Shown here: one piece after another, positions 44,057 to 54,896 of the stretch
Numbering within the stretch: position 1 is the first letter of the stretch
How the letters are laid out: every line of letters starts with the position of its first letter
Origin: Pseudomonadota bacterium
GTDB lineage: Bacteria; Pseudomonadota; Alphaproteobacteria; Micropepsales; Micropepsaceae
Length of the DNA stretch: 64,000 bases
Assembly (NCBI GenBank): GCA_021851325.1
Contig: JAJZDZ010000007.1
Coordinates: forward strand, 93,491 to 157,490
Direction of reading: 5' to 3'
Made by a program: the position numbers and the translations under genes
Notes under the pieces: model-generated
The model's database searches: none
Seen by the model: the letters and a program-made list of their open reading frames with translations, nothing else
Told to the model about the DNA's origin: nothing

Positions 44057-45007
44057 ATGATGGCAAGGATTTCCTACGAGAGTGTCGACACGCTGATTTA
44101 CGATCCGGTCGCTCCGAACAGGGCCGCGACGAGGTCCGCCCTGCTCACGCTCGGATTTCGGCGCATCGAGACGGTGGCCAGCATTGATGCCCTCAATGAC
44201 CATCTGCAGCGCCGGCCTCCAGACCTCGCCATATGCGAGGTGGCGGGCGTCCAAGATCCGTTATGTTCGGTAATACAGGAGCTACGCCAGGGCGTGTCCG
44301 CCTACAACCCCTTTCTCGTAGTCATTGTGACCGCCTGGGGCAATGCCGGGAGCCTGGTTGGCAATGTGATCAATTCAGGTGCTGATGACCTGCTGCTGCG
44401 GCCATTTTCGACCGCGACCCTGGAGGCGCGCATCCGCACCCAGGTCGAGCGGCGCAAGGGCTTTGTCATCACGAGCGATTATGTGGGACCGGACCGCCGC
44501 CGCAGCAGCCATCGCGCGGGTCCAAGCGAGCTCCTTCAGCCGCCAAATTCCCTGAAGATGAAGGCCAAGGAGCGTATTGCGGACGAAGTGGTAGCCGAGC
44601 GACTTAATCGCGAGCTCAAGGTGGCGCGTGCAACCCTGACCGCAGAAAAGCTTCGCCGTGAAGCCTTCCAGATTTGTGTTCTATGGCGGCTGATGCAAGG
44701 ACTCGCGCCGCAGGCAAAGACGCATTACGAGGTCGACCTAATGCGCCTTGCCGAGGTAACTAAGAGCCTCTCTCGGCGAGCCCGCGATACCGAATTCGAG
44801 GAGGCGACCGACTGGTGCGACAAAGTGCTGGCCGCCATAGAAGGGCTGCAGCTGGGGGTGGACCGCAATGCGTCCATGCACCTGCTGGGCCACGCCGCGC
44901 TGAGCCTGATCCGCCTCATTGCGCCAGAAAAGTCAGCTGAAGAGCATCTTAACGAGCTGGATGCCACCGTGGCGATGATCCGCTCCCGCGAGGCTCTGGC
45001 AAGCTAG
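44057..45007 (+). CDS. Degenerate receiver-domain protein
   Basis: 316 residues from ATG 44057. Residues about 11-130 have the receiver fold, but the phosphoacceptor Asp is Glu61 (LAICEVAG), the acidic pair is reduced to one Asp (D16) and the conserved Lys is Arg (LLRPF). A YVGPDRRR motif follows, then a helical, charged C-terminal region (about 165-310) with no DNA-binding domain. The YxGPDRR motif is seen in other alphaproteobacterial receiver proteins. A pseudo-receiver locked in an active-like state is plausible. Starts 55 bases after tpiA. Confidence 0.75.
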   Translation: MMARISYESVDTLIYDPVAPNRAATRSALLTLGFRRIETVASIDALNDHLQRRPPDLAICEVAGVQDPLCSVIQELRQGVSAYNPFLVVIVTAWGNAGSLVGNVINSGADDLLLRPFSTATLEARIRTQVERRKGFVITSDYVGPDRRRSSHRAGPSELLQPPNSLKMKAKERIADEVVAERLNRELKVARATLTAEKLRREAFQICVLWRLMQGLAPQAKTHYEVDLMRLAEVTKSLSRRARDTEFEEATDWCDKVLAAIEGLQLGVDRNASMHLLGHAALSLIRLIAPEKSAEEHLNELDATVAMIRSREALAS

Positions 45008-45012
45008 CGGAC

Positions 45013-45378
45013 TCATTGCGCCATCAGCGCCTGGCACTGAGCCAGCTCCTGGCGACGCAGGCGCTCAACGGTCTGGGGGGTAAACCCGTTCTGGGTCGCG
45101 TGCTGGGCCGCATTGGCCGCTGCCTGATGGCAGAAGCCGGTTGCCGAGGCGCTGCTGCTGCTCGCCGCCACGCTGGTGTCCTGGTTAACCTCTGCGCCGG
45201 TCGCCGCGGCGCTGGCCGAGGTATCACCTTTGGCCGTGTAATCGGCCTGGGAATTCTCGCTGCGGGGTTCCCAGAGGCGCGCAACCTGATTCCAGTCGGC
45301 ATTGGTACAGCCGCAAAGTCCCAAAAGCAGAACACAGGCGGCGCTGGCCCGCCAAACGCCTTTTATCCCAGGGGACAT
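45013..45378 (-). CDS. Small lipoprotein of unknown function
   Basis: 121 residues with a lipoprotein signal (hydrophobic ACVLLLGLCGC, lipobox LCGC), a Ser/Ala-rich low-complexity middle (about 52-80) and a C-terminal helix with two Cys residues (GFCHQAAANAAQH ... LAQCQALMAQ). I do not recognise the family. Convergent with the receiver-like gene, stops 5 bases apart. Confidence 0.7.
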   Translation of the reverse strand: MSPGIKGVWRASAACVLLLGLCGCTNADWNQVARLWEPRSENSQADYTAKGDTSASAAATGAEVNQDTSVAASSSSASATGFCHQAAANAAQHATQNGFTPQTVERLRRQELAQCQALMAQ

Positions 45379-45599
45379 GCAATACCTCTAAATTTACCGG
45401 TTGCTGGTTGCGAACTCAGGCAGTGTTACCGCAAGCATAAGCGAAGAACAGTCTAGCCCAACGGCAAAATGCGCAGGGAAATAACTTTTCGTTACCCCAA
45501 CGCGGCCAAAGGGGCCGCTCCCCCTGGGCGCCCGGCAAGGACTTCCCAGGGCCGATGCTTTCGTCTAAGACGCCCCCTTCGAAAGCCGCCGGAGCTGCC

Positions 45600-45995
45600 A
45601 TGTCCACCGTCCTCATCATCGTCCAGCTGGTCGTGTCGGTCGCGTTGGTGATCGTCGTGCTCATGCAAAAATCCGAGGGTGGGGCATTGGGCATAGGCGG
45701 CGGCAGTGGCGGCGGGCTCTTCACTCCGCGCGGCGCCGGTGACGCGCTGACCCGCCTGACCGCGATTCTGGCAGTACTGTTCTTTGCCACCTCCATGGCC
45801 CTGACTATCCTGGCTCTGCACAGACGGCCGCAGCACTCGATTCTCGATTCGTCGCATGCCAACCCCGTATCGGCCCCCCTCCCGAAGGCTCCCGGCCGCA
45901 CAAACAGCCAATCTGGCTCCAAACCTCTCGTGCCCGCTGTCCCCGGCGTGCCACAACCCCCGGCTCCGGCCAAAGCATCCAAGCCCCCCAAATAG
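45600..45995 (+). CDS. secG: Preprotein translocase subunit SecG
   Basis: 131 residues from ATG 45600 with GGAG six bases upstream. Two TM helices (about 3-22 and 52-74) separated by the SecG loop VLMQKSEGGALGIGGGSGGG; the C-terminus is Pro/Ser-rich, as in many Alphaproteobacteria. SecG assists SecYE and SecA in protein export. Precedes pyrG by 99 bases, the usual alphaproteobacterial neighbour. Confidence 0.95.
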   Translation: MSTVLIIVQLVVSVALVIVVLMQKSEGGALGIGGGSGGGLFTPRGAGDALTRLTAILAVLFFATSMALTILALHRRPQHSILDSSHANPVSAPLPKAPGRTNSQSGSKPLVPAVPGVPQPPAPAKASKPPK

Positions 45996-46043
45996 CCGGG
46001 GGCGCCGTCGATCGCAGAATTTGCGTGAATCAATTTTGTTTAG

Positions 46044-47723
<1,680 letters not shown>

Positions 47724-47901
47724 ACGCGCCAGGCAACGCGCGCATGAAGGGCGCAGGGAGCCGACGTGGGTGTTTGCCTGGCTGGCCAATGCTTGACCGA
47801 ACGGGATGCTCGTGCCAGTTGAGACCGCGCGCACCGGTCATGCCAAGTTGGGGGCAAGGGGCAGGGCAATTGTGCGATGTGATGTCGACAAGGAGATCAG
47901 T

Positions 47902-48132
47902 TTGACCCGTAGTGAAATCTGGCGCCTCGAAAAATATCTGCGCAACCTGTTTCGTCTTGATACCATCACCGTGGTTGAGCGTCCCAAACAGGCCGATTCT
48001 GTCGAGGTCCATGTCAATGGCGAATTCATTGGCGTGATCTTCAAGGACGAAGAGGATGGCGAAACCTCTTACGCCTTCAACATGGCCATCCTTGAAATGG
48101 ATTTGCCACCGGCTCCGGCCAGCCGCAACTAG
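47902..48132 (+). CDS. DUF3126 family protein
   Basis: 76 residues from TTG 47902, with AAGGAG six bases upstream; the open frame before this is not family-like. Contains TRSEIWRLEKYLRNLF, VVERPKQADSVEVHVNGEFIG and EDGETSYAFNMAILEMDL, the whole of the small DUF3126 domain found almost only in Alphaproteobacteria. Function unknown. Confidence 0.85.
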   Translation: MTRSEIWRLEKYLRNLFRLDTITVVERPKQADSVEVHVNGEFIGVIFKDEEDGETSYAFNMAILEMDLPPAPASRN

Positions 48133-48133
48133 G

Positions 48134-48151
48134 CACCCTGAGATCAGGGTG
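48134..48151. terminator. Hairpin between convergent stops
   Basis: CACCCTG-AGAT-CAGGGTG, a 7-bp perfect stem between the stops of DUF3126 (48132) and the minus-strand gene (48144). It overlaps the latter's last codons. No T-run follows, so bidirectional termination is likely but unproven. Confidence 0.45.
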
Positions 48152-48899
48152 AGGGGGGCGCGAACCGGGCGAGCAGCTGGAGAACACCCTGCGCGATCTG
48201 TCGCCACTGTCCCAAATAGCTTCGTTTGAAGCGATAGCTGAGGACAACATTGCGGCCGAGGCGCAGGTCACGCATGCAATCCGGTGCCTGATTGGTGCCG
48301 GCAGTTCGCCAGCAGCGCAGGACAACGGTCTGTCCATTGTACACACCAACGAACAGGTCCTGGCCACGGTAGCCATTATCGCCACGGAACCTGTAGCGGG
48401 TCAGGCCGAACGGGCCAGCCTGACCCGACGTGCTCTTGACGAAAGTCAGTAGCACGCGCTGGAGCTGCGCGCGCTCCGACAGTGCCAGGGCATCGGCCCA
48501 GATGCGCAGATGCACAACCCGTGATCGGGCGCTGTCATCGGCGAACTGCTGCGCCTCAGCTCGGCTGTAACCACGAAAATCCGGTATCAAAGCAGCGAGG
48601 GTGAGGCGGTGATGCGGTCCGCCCTGACGCTCACTGGAATAAACGATGTAATTTGCCGGGATAAGAAATTGTTTGCCGCCAACGCTAAGATGCACGCGCC
48701 GGGTGGCGGCGGTGGGATCGGGTCGGGCTTCGATCCAGGCAATTGGTGTGGGAAGAATATAGTACAGTAACATTAGTGCAGATATAGCCACGGCGATAAG
48801 GCCAAACCAAAGCAGGACCCGCCAGCCGGAATGCGGCTGTGCCGTTTTGGCGCATTCGCAATCCTGCCCTGATCCGCTGAGCGCGATCATCCTGTCCAC
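48144..48899 (-). CDS. Hypothetical membrane-anchored protein
   Basis: 251 residues. A cytoplasmic N-terminus with two Cys (DCECAKT), one TM helix (about 28-50) and a C-terminal domain of about 200 residues outside, with LSVGGKQFLIPANYIVYSSER, a GxDLFVG segment and DCMRDLRLGRNVVLSYRFKR. I do not recognise a named family. It is plausibly an inner-membrane protein with a periplasmic beta-rich domain. The start ATG 48899 or ATG 48890 could be used. Confidence 0.65.
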   Translation of the reverse strand: MDRMIALSGSGQDCECAKTAQPHSGWRVLLWFGLIAVAISALMLLYYILPTPIAWIEARPDPTAATRRVHLSVGGKQFLIPANYIVYSSERQGGPHHRLTLAALIPDFRGYSRAEAQQFADDSARSRVVHLRIWADALALSERAQLQRVLLTFVKSTSGQAGPFGLTRYRFRGDNGYRGQDLFVGVYNGQTVVLRCWRTAGTNQAPDCMRDLRLGRNVVLSYRFKRSYLGQWRQIAQGVLQLLARFAPPSP

Positions 48900-49090
48900 T
48901 CCCCGATTCCTCTACAATGCATAGCCGGCCCCACGGTCGCGAGAGCGGATCGCACACCGACGGCAATTCCGTATGAGCGTTGCAGGAAGTCCTCGCCTGG
49001 CAGGGCTGCAGGGGCCCGCCCGCAGCCCTGCCAGCCTGCTGGCACGCTACCTGCAGCGGACGCGGGCAGCCGTATCAAAGCGGGACCGCT

Positions 49091-49384
49091 ATGAAAGACG
49101 CCCTTATTGTACTCTTCGCCCTAGCAAGTGGCCTGAGCGCCTCCGGGATCGTCGCCAATCTCTACCGGATCTTTGGCCGTAAGCCGGAAAGCCTCTCCGC
49201 GCGGGCGGGCTATTTTGCCGTCATGACAGTTGCCGGGCCAAGTGTGCTCTTTGACAAGTCCATTCGACACTGGCGGACCCAAGGCTGCTCGTCCCTGGCA
49301 CTTGTCATCGCGGTCGCGGTATCGGGCTACTGGAGCTTTGCCATCGGCCTCCTGGTGCTTTCTTTGCGCCTTGGCTTTCACTAG
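49091..49384 (+). CDS. Small hypothetical membrane protein
   Basis: 97 residues from ATG 49091. Three predicted hydrophobic segments (about 4-24, 42-58, 70-92) with KSIRHWRTQGCS between. It resembles small membrane proteins near PhoH genes in other Alphaproteobacteria, but I cannot name a family. Convergent with phoH. Confidence 0.6.
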   Translation: MKDALIVLFALASGLSASGIVANLYRIFGRKPESLSARAGYFAVMTVAGPSVLFDKSIRHWRTQGCSSLALVIAVAVSGYWSFAIGLLVLSLRLGFH

Positions 49385-49417
49385 GCACGCCATTTCCAGA
49401 GGGACCAAACGGCTGGC

Positions 49418-50158
49418 TCACAACACCGTGAGCATGCTCGCGACCAGCGGATGGCGCACGATATCGGCGTCTGAAAGGCGGACAACAGAAATGTTCTGGA
49501 CCCGCTCCAGCCGTTCCGCCACAGGACCCAAGCCGGACATACCGGGCAGCAGATCAGTCTGATCAGGATCGCCCGTCAATACCATGGTGGAACGCCATCC
49601 CAGCCGGGTGAGCAGCATCTTGATCTGGGTATAGGTGCAGTTCTGTGCCTCATCGATGACGACAAACGCATCGTTAAGGGTCCGTCCTCGCATATAAGCT
49701 ACCGGAGCGATTTCGATGGTGTTGTCGGTAAGAAGTGCCCTCAGGCGCTTGTTTCCGACACGCTCGGTAAGGGCATCGTAAAGCGGCCGCAAATAAGGCG
49801 CGAGCTTTTCCTGTAAGTCACCAGGCAAGAAGCCAAGACTTTCTCCGGCTTCCACCGCTGGACGCGACAGCACAATGCGGCTGACCCGGTTCTGCTCCAG
49901 TGCCTCGACAGCTTTGGCAATGGCAAGATAGGTTTTTCCCGTGCCTGCCGGGCCCAGAGCGACCACCAGCGAGCGCTCATCGATGGCATCGAGCAGTGCC
50001 TGTTGGGCTGAACTGAGAGCTCGGACATTCTTGACGTATTTGCGGTCTCGGCCATCCTCATCACGCGGGCTCCAGCCAGGTGAATGCGGATATAGCGTGT
50101 GAACCTGTGCGGTTTCGTGAAGGTCGCCCTGATTGCGGCGCGTGGAACGCTTGGCCAT
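49418..50158 (-). CDS. PhoH-family ATPase
   Basis: 246 residues from ATG 50158. Single P-loop domain: Walker A GPAGTGKT (69-76), Walker B FVVIDEAQNCT and sensor VLTGDPDQTDL. The N-terminus is polar and has no KH domain, and there is no adjacent ybeY, so this is the shorter PhoH type rather than the ybeZ one. Predicted RNA-associated ATPase or helicase with unclear role. Confidence 0.92.
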   Translation of the reverse strand: MAKRSTRRNQGDLHETAQVHTLYPHSPGWSPRDEDGRDRKYVKNVRALSSAQQALLDAIDERSLVVALGPAGTGKTYLAIAKAVEALEQNRVSRIVLSRPAVEAGESLGFLPGDLQEKLAPYLRPLYDALTERVGNKRLRALLTDNTIEIAPVAYMRGRTLNDAFVVIDEAQNCTYTQIKMLLTRLGWRSTMVLTGDPDQTDLLPGMSGLGPVAERLERVQNISVVRLSDADIVRHPLVASMLTVL

Positions 50159-50517
50159 GACTACTCCTGGTCGATGACAAAAGGATCGCAACGAACGCAA
50201 AGACCCGCCCCGGAAAAAGCCAGGCCGGTATGACCGATGTAGATGCAGAATGTGTAGTTAAGATAACGGCAGACAGGGCGCGACGAGCTGCGGCGAAGAA
50301 ATCGCTGTCAACGTCGGTAAAGGACACAGTGCACCAAGGCACCCGATCCGCCCCTTTCCGTGCTCGCGAATCAATGAGCACTACCAGAGGGTAACGTCTT
50401 TCCCGGTACGCGTCTTGCCCCGAATGATGGCCTGAGCGGACCTCTTGCGTCCCCAAAGCTCGCCAAGCCGGCCATTGCCTGCCAAAATACGCCGCACGAA
50501 GTCGTAGGAACCGAACT
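50159..50517. other. Intergenic region, no gene seen
   Basis: About 360 bases between the divergent phoH and gamma-carbonic-anhydrase genes. Frames reading here on the minus strand have no domain and overlap both neighbours. It should hold the two promoters. Confidence 0.5.
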
Positions 50518-51048
50518 ATGCCTCTTTATGCCATTGACGATATCCAGCCGGAACTTCCCGACAGTCGGGATTTTTGGGTTGCTCCCGACGCCACGCTGAT
50601 TGGACGTGTGCGCCTCAAGCAGCACGCCAGCGTTTGGTTTGGTGCAGTGCTGCGCGGTGACAATGACTGGATCACGGTTGGTGAAAACAGCAACGTCCAG
50701 GACCTGTCGGTCATTCATACGGATTATCATCAGCCCACGACAATCGGCCGTGACGTCACCGTGGGGCATAATGTTATCCTTCATTCCTGCACCATTGGTG
50801 ACGGTTCGCTGATCGGCATGGGTTCTGTCATCCTCAATGGCACCAAAATCGGCAAGAATTGTCTGATTGGTGCGAACACCCTGATACCGGAAGGCAAGGA
50901 TATTCCAGACGGAGCCATGGTGCTCGGACAGCCAGGGCGCGTGGTACGCATGCTCACCGAGGCACAGTTAGCCATGCTCAAAGCTTCGGCCGAAGTCTAT
51001 GTGCACAACTATCAGCGCTTCCGCGATCGGCTGAAATTGATCGCCTAG
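50518..51048 (+). CDS. Gamma-carbonic anhydrase-like hexapeptide-repeat protein
   Basis: 176 residues. Left-handed beta helix of hexapeptide repeats ([18 protein letters not shown]-like turns) with zinc ligand pattern His67 (VIHTD), His84 (VGHNV) and His89 (ILHSC). Trimeric enzyme family; bacterial members bind zinc and some hydrate CO2, others are of unknown substrate (YrdA/PaaY type). Followed 98 bases later by the M1-like gene. Confidence 0.93.
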   Translation: MPLYAIDDIQPELPDSRDFWVAPDATLIGRVRLKQHASVWFGAVLRGDNDWITVGENSNVQDLSVIHTDYHQPTTIGRDVTVGHNVILHSCTIGDGSLIGMGSVILNGTKIGKNCLIGANTLIPEGKDIPDGAMVLGQPGRVVRMLTEAQLAMLKASAEVYVHNYQRFRDRLKLIA

Positions 51049-51146
51049 GGTCTTGCTGCCAGAACCGAACCGGGTGCGAGATACGGTTCGGTCGGGAAGA
51101 CGCTGCGGGTTAGTCGTTCGTAGGGTAAATAGCGGGACGTCTGGTC

Positions 51147-53795
51147 ATGAAAATGAGGTTTGCCTTCGTACTGTCGGCGCTGCTAGCGATGTTGCCTGTC
51201 ACCATTGCGGTTGCGGCGCCTGGTGCCCCCACCGGGCGGCTTCCGGCTATTGCCATACCTTCACATTACAGCCTCACGCTGACCATCAATCCGAAGCAGG
51301 CGAGTTTCCATGGTCACGACGAGATCAGTGTCCTCATTGAGCATCCGGTAAGAGCACTTTGGCTCCACGGACAGGATCTCTCCGTCGAGCGCGCCTCGGT
51401 ACGCTTGGCCGACGGACATACCATCGGGGCCACGTACCAACAACTCGATCCGTCAGGTGTGGTACAGTTGCGCTTTTCCCAACCATTGCCGGCTGGACAG
51501 GCGACTCTCCTGTTCGACTATCGCGCGCGCTTCAGTCATTCGGGCCCAGGGCTATCCCAGATCACACAGAAAGGTAACTCCTATGCGCTCTCGCAGTTTG
51601 GGACTGATGGTGCCCGCCGTATGTTCCCATGCTTTGACGAGCCAGCCGACAAAGCGACATTTTCTCTCGCCATCAACGCGCCGCAGGGTGATGTCGTAGT
51701 CACGAGCAGCAAGGTTACTTCGAAGAACCCGACCGGTGGCGGCATGGTGCACTGGGTGTTCGCTACGACAACAAGGATTTCTCCTTATCTGCTCAATCTC
51801 GATGTAGGTCCGTTTGACGTCATCAATATGGGATACGTACCACCGGACAGATGGCGCCATTTTGCCCTGCCGCTGCGGGCGATCGCACCCAAGGGCGAGG
51901 CATGGCAGATGCGCTATGCCCTGTCTTTCACGCCGAGGCTTGTCCTTGCCCTTGAGCGCTATTTTCAGGTCGGATTTCCGTTTGCCAAACTGGATATGAT
52001 CGCAGCGCCAGATTTTGCTGCTGGCGAGACGGAAAGTGCCGGTGTCATCACGCTACGCCGACGCTTCCTGCTTATGGAAGCATACGCGCCCCTTATGCAG
52101 CGACGCCATAGTCTTCTGGTACAGGCGCGCGAACTGACGCAACAATGGTTTGGTGACCTGGTTACGCCCTTGTGGTGGAACGACAGAGGCCTCAATCAGG
52201 CGGTTGCTGGGTGGATGTCCGCGAAAGTGGCCAGTTGGGTCATGCCCCAGTTCGCGTTCTCGCGACATACGCTTGACGGCGGACTTGAGGCGATGGAGCG
52301 CGACCAGTTGCCGGCTGTACGCCCTGTTACGTACCGCGTTAACCGCGCAGTCGACGTATCGGATGGCTACGACGCGGGGGCTCGCCGTAAGGGTGCGGCG
52401 ATCCTGGCAATGTTTGAAAATTATGTTGGTGTCGAAGCCTGGCAGCGGGCCATCCACACCTTTTTGAAAAAATATGCCGGCGGCACCGCCACCCAGTCAG
52501 ATTTCATTGCGACCCTGGCGGCAGTCACACATCACGCAGAACTGACCCAAGCTTTTCGCGATTACCTGAACCAGCCTGGTATACCGAACATGAGCGTGGT
52601 CACGCGCTGCAGCGAGTCTCCTGTACTGACGGTTGTGCAATCCATGTATGCCCCGGTTGGGCTTATGGTCTCAGACCGTCAATGGCAGGTGCCCATGTGC
52701 GTATCTGACGGTAAAGACTCATCACGCTGTCGTATGATCGGACGAACCGCAGATATCCACCTGGGCCGCACCTGTCCGGCCTATGTCATGCCCAACGCGT
52801 TCGGTCTCGGCTATTATCACTTTAGTTATGACAGCATGGGCTGGGACCGGCTGCTCAGAGTTGCGCCGAAACTTGATGGGGCTGACCAGATCACGCTCTT
52901 CGCCAATCTGCAGGCGGCGCTTGGGGCTGGCCAGCTTGATCCGCGCAAGTTTTTTGCGGCGATCAAGATCCTGGCACCAGACGCCCAATGGGACCTAATC
53001 CAATTGATGCGACGGGCGCTGCAAAGATACCGGCTGACGGTCCTGCGACCGGCGGATATAAATGCCTATGAGACCTTTGTCCGCAAAACTTTCGGCCCCA
53101 GACTTGAGCGTCTGACGCTGCGGGGTTTTGGTCCCCCCAGCGAGATACTGACACGGGTGGCACTGGCACGGATTCTCATTGAGGAAGGACATGATCCCCA
53201 TGTCCTTGCCCAGCTTGCAAATGCAGCGCGGGCTTACGCCGCCTCGGACGGACGCAATCTAGGCGGGCTTCCGCCGAGCCTGGCAAGGCTGGCAATGCGC
53301 GCAGGCGTCATGGTTTATGGCTCTGGTTTTGCAAAATCGTTGATCGATGGCTTCCAGGCTTCGCCCGACGATTACTTTCATCGCAGTGTGATTTATGCGC
53401 TGATGGGATCTACGGATCCGAACCTACTCAAAGGATTTTTTGATCTTTCATTGTCACCACAGATGGACGTAGGCGATATCCGCTATCTTTTCACTGATGC
53501 CAGCAACGAACCTGTAGCGCGCGCGCAGCTTTGGGATTGGTACAAAGCTCATTATCCGTCTCTGGCAATACGCATTTCGAGTAAGGGCATGCTGATTGTT
53601 CCGGATCTTTTTCGCATGGCCTGCAGTTCTGACATGAAAACCCAGCTGGATGAATTTATGGGACCACGGACGAAATTCATCCCCGGACTTTCTCACAAAC
53701 TGGCACTTGCTGGCCAACGCATTGATCAGTGCATTTCCTTGCGGGAGTCCAGGGCGCGGTCAATTCGTGCGGCTCTACTGGCCGCCAGCCGGTGA
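51147..53795 (+). CDS. M1 aminopeptidase homologue lacking all zinc ligands
   Basis: 882 residues, full M1 architecture: signal peptide (1-25), N-terminal beta domain, catalytic-like domain, and the long alpha-helical C-terminus. The zinc motif HExxH reads RELTQ (Arg328, Glu329, Gln332); the third ligand, 19 residues after, is Gln351 (NQAVA instead of NEGFA); the GAMEN substrate motif reads GETES (293-297); the catalytic Tyr of YxKGA is Arg (RRKGA). The frame is intact with no stops. It is a pseudo-peptidase under apparent selection, exported, and probably binds peptides or partners rather than cleaving. Followed by a LysR gene. Confidence 0.9.
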   Translation: MKMRFAFVLSALLAMLPVTIAVAAPGAPTGRLPAIAIPSHYSLTLTINPKQASFHGHDEISVLIEHPVRALWLHGQDLSVERASVRLADGHTIGATYQQLDPSGVVQLRFSQPLPAGQATLLFDYRARFSHSGPGLSQITQKGNSYALSQFGTDGARRMFPCFDEPADKATFSLAINAPQGDVVVTSSKVTSKNPTGGGMVHWVFATTTRISPYLLNLDVGPFDVINMGYVPPDRWRHFALPLRAIAPKGEAWQMRYALSFTPRLVLALERYFQVGFPFAKLDMIAAPDFAAGETESAGVITLRRRFLLMEAYAPLMQRRHSLLVQARELTQQWFGDLVTPLWWNDRGLNQAVAGWMSAKVASWVMPQFAFSRHTLDGGLEAMERDQLPAVRPVTYRVNRAVDVSDGYDAGARRKGAAILAMFENYVGVEAWQRAIHTFLKKYAGGTATQSDFIATLAAVTHHAELTQAFRDYLNQPGIPNMSVVTRCSESPVLTVVQSMYAPVGLMVSDRQWQVPMCVSDGKDSSRCRMIGRTADIHLGRTCPAYVMPNAFGLGYYHFSYDSMGWDRLLRVAPKLDGADQITLFANLQAALGAGQLDPRKFFAAIKILAPDAQWDLIQLMRRALQRYRLTVLRPADINAYETFVRKTFGPRLERLTLRGFGPPSEILTRVALARILIEEGHDPHVLAQLANAARAYAASDGRNLGGLPPSLARLAMRAGVMVYGSGFAKSLIDGFQASPDDYFHRSVIYALMGSTDPNLLKGFFDLSLSPQMDVGDIRYLFTDASNEPVARAQLWDWYKAHYPSLAIRISSKGMLIVPDLFRMACSSDMKTQLDEFMGPRTKFIPGLSHKLALAGQRIDQCISLRESRARSIRAALLAASR

Positions 53796-53915
53796 GTTTC
53801 GCCGCTTTCTGCTGAACGGCGGTGTGCTGGGGCATGGCGGTGAATTCTTGACGGGAGCGTGTGACCCGCCTTGGTGTTGGTGATCCTGTTCGGATATTCC
53901 AAACTCTATATATAT

Positions 53916-53932
53916 GTGAAATTATGCTTCAC
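53916..53932 (+). promoter_or_regulatory. Inverted repeat in LysR promoter
   Basis: GTGAA, 7 bases, TTCAC, 20 bases before the ATG of the LysR gene and directly after a TATATATA stretch. A plausible LysR operator for autoregulation, though the spacing does not match the textbook T-N11-A box. Confidence 0.35.
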
Positions 53933-53951
53933 TTTTATCTATGGTTAGCCC

Positions 53952-54887
53952 ATGTCACGTCTGAACTATCATCATCTGCGCTATTTCTGGGCGATCGCGA
54001 ACAGCGGCAGTCTTACGCGCGCAGCTTCACAACTGCACATTTCTCAGTCGGCACTATCCGCCCAACTGAAAGCTCTGGAGGACCAGCTTGGTCACCCGCT
54101 TTTCGACCGCGTGAGCAAGAAGCTCATTTTGACCGAAGCCGGGCGCATAGCGCTCGATTACGCCAATACAGTGTTTCAGGCTGGAGATGAACTGGTCGGC
54201 ACCCTGCGAGATCGTCCGCGCACAAGTCGTCAGGTGCTGCGCGTTGGGGCTTTGGCAACCCTGTCTCGGAATTTCCAGCTGGAGTTCCTGCGTCCGATGC
54301 TGGGACGTAACGACATCGAACTTGTCATACGTTCAGGTACCATGCGTGAATTGATGCAGGATCTTCAGGCCCACACCCTCGATGTGGTGCTGGCAAATCG
54401 TGCAGTCCAGCGTGATGCGACCACGGCCTGGCACAATGACCTCATCGCGGAAGAACCAGTCAGCCTGATCGGACGACCAGGGCGCCGGGGGCGTAAGTTT
54501 CGCTTTCCTCAGGATCTCAAAACCACGCCCGTACTGCTGCCAAGCCTCGACAGCGAAATGCGGATTGCCTTCGACCGCATTTTGGCGGATGCCGGCATCC
54601 GCCCGATTATTGAGGCTGAAGTCGACGATATGGCAATGTTGCGTCTTCTGGCCCGGGAAAGCCAGGGGCTGACGCTGGTACCGCCGGTTGTTGTCCAGGA
54701 TGAATTACGCGCCGGGGTGCTCAAGGAGCGCTTCCGCCTGCCACAGCTGCGCGAGCGCTTTTACGCGATTTCCCAGAGGCGGCGCTTTCCCAATCCAGCG
54801 CTCAAGATACTTCTGACGCGAGCCCCACTGGCACACCGCACATCTGCGCGCAAATTGGCGCCACGCTCTGGGGACACGCAGGCGTGA
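53952..54887 (+). CDS. LysR-family regulator, NhaR-like
   Basis: 311 residues. N-terminal winged helix HTH (LNYHHLRYFWAIANSGSLTRAASQLHISQSALS) and a periplasmic-binding-like co-inducer domain (about 95-300). The N-terminus MSRLNYHHLRYFW is close to NhaR, the Na+/H+-antiporter activator, and similar alphaproteobacterial regulators. No antiporter gene is adjacent. The upstream inverted repeat suggests self-regulation; convergent with sdhA. Confidence 0.9.
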   Translation: MSRLNYHHLRYFWAIANSGSLTRAASQLHISQSALSAQLKALEDQLGHPLFDRVSKKLILTEAGRIALDYANTVFQAGDELVGTLRDRPRTSRQVLRVGALATLSRNFQLEFLRPMLGRNDIELVIRSGTMRELMQDLQAHTLDVVLANRAVQRDATTAWHNDLIAEEPVSLIGRPGRRGRKFRFPQDLKTTPVLLPSLDSEMRIAFDRILADAGIRPIIEAEVDDMAMLRLLARESQGLTLVPPVVVQDELRAGVLKERFRLPQLRERFYAISQRRRFPNPALKILLTRAPLAHRTSARKLAPRSGDTQA

Positions 54888-54896
54888 TGCCGTCCC

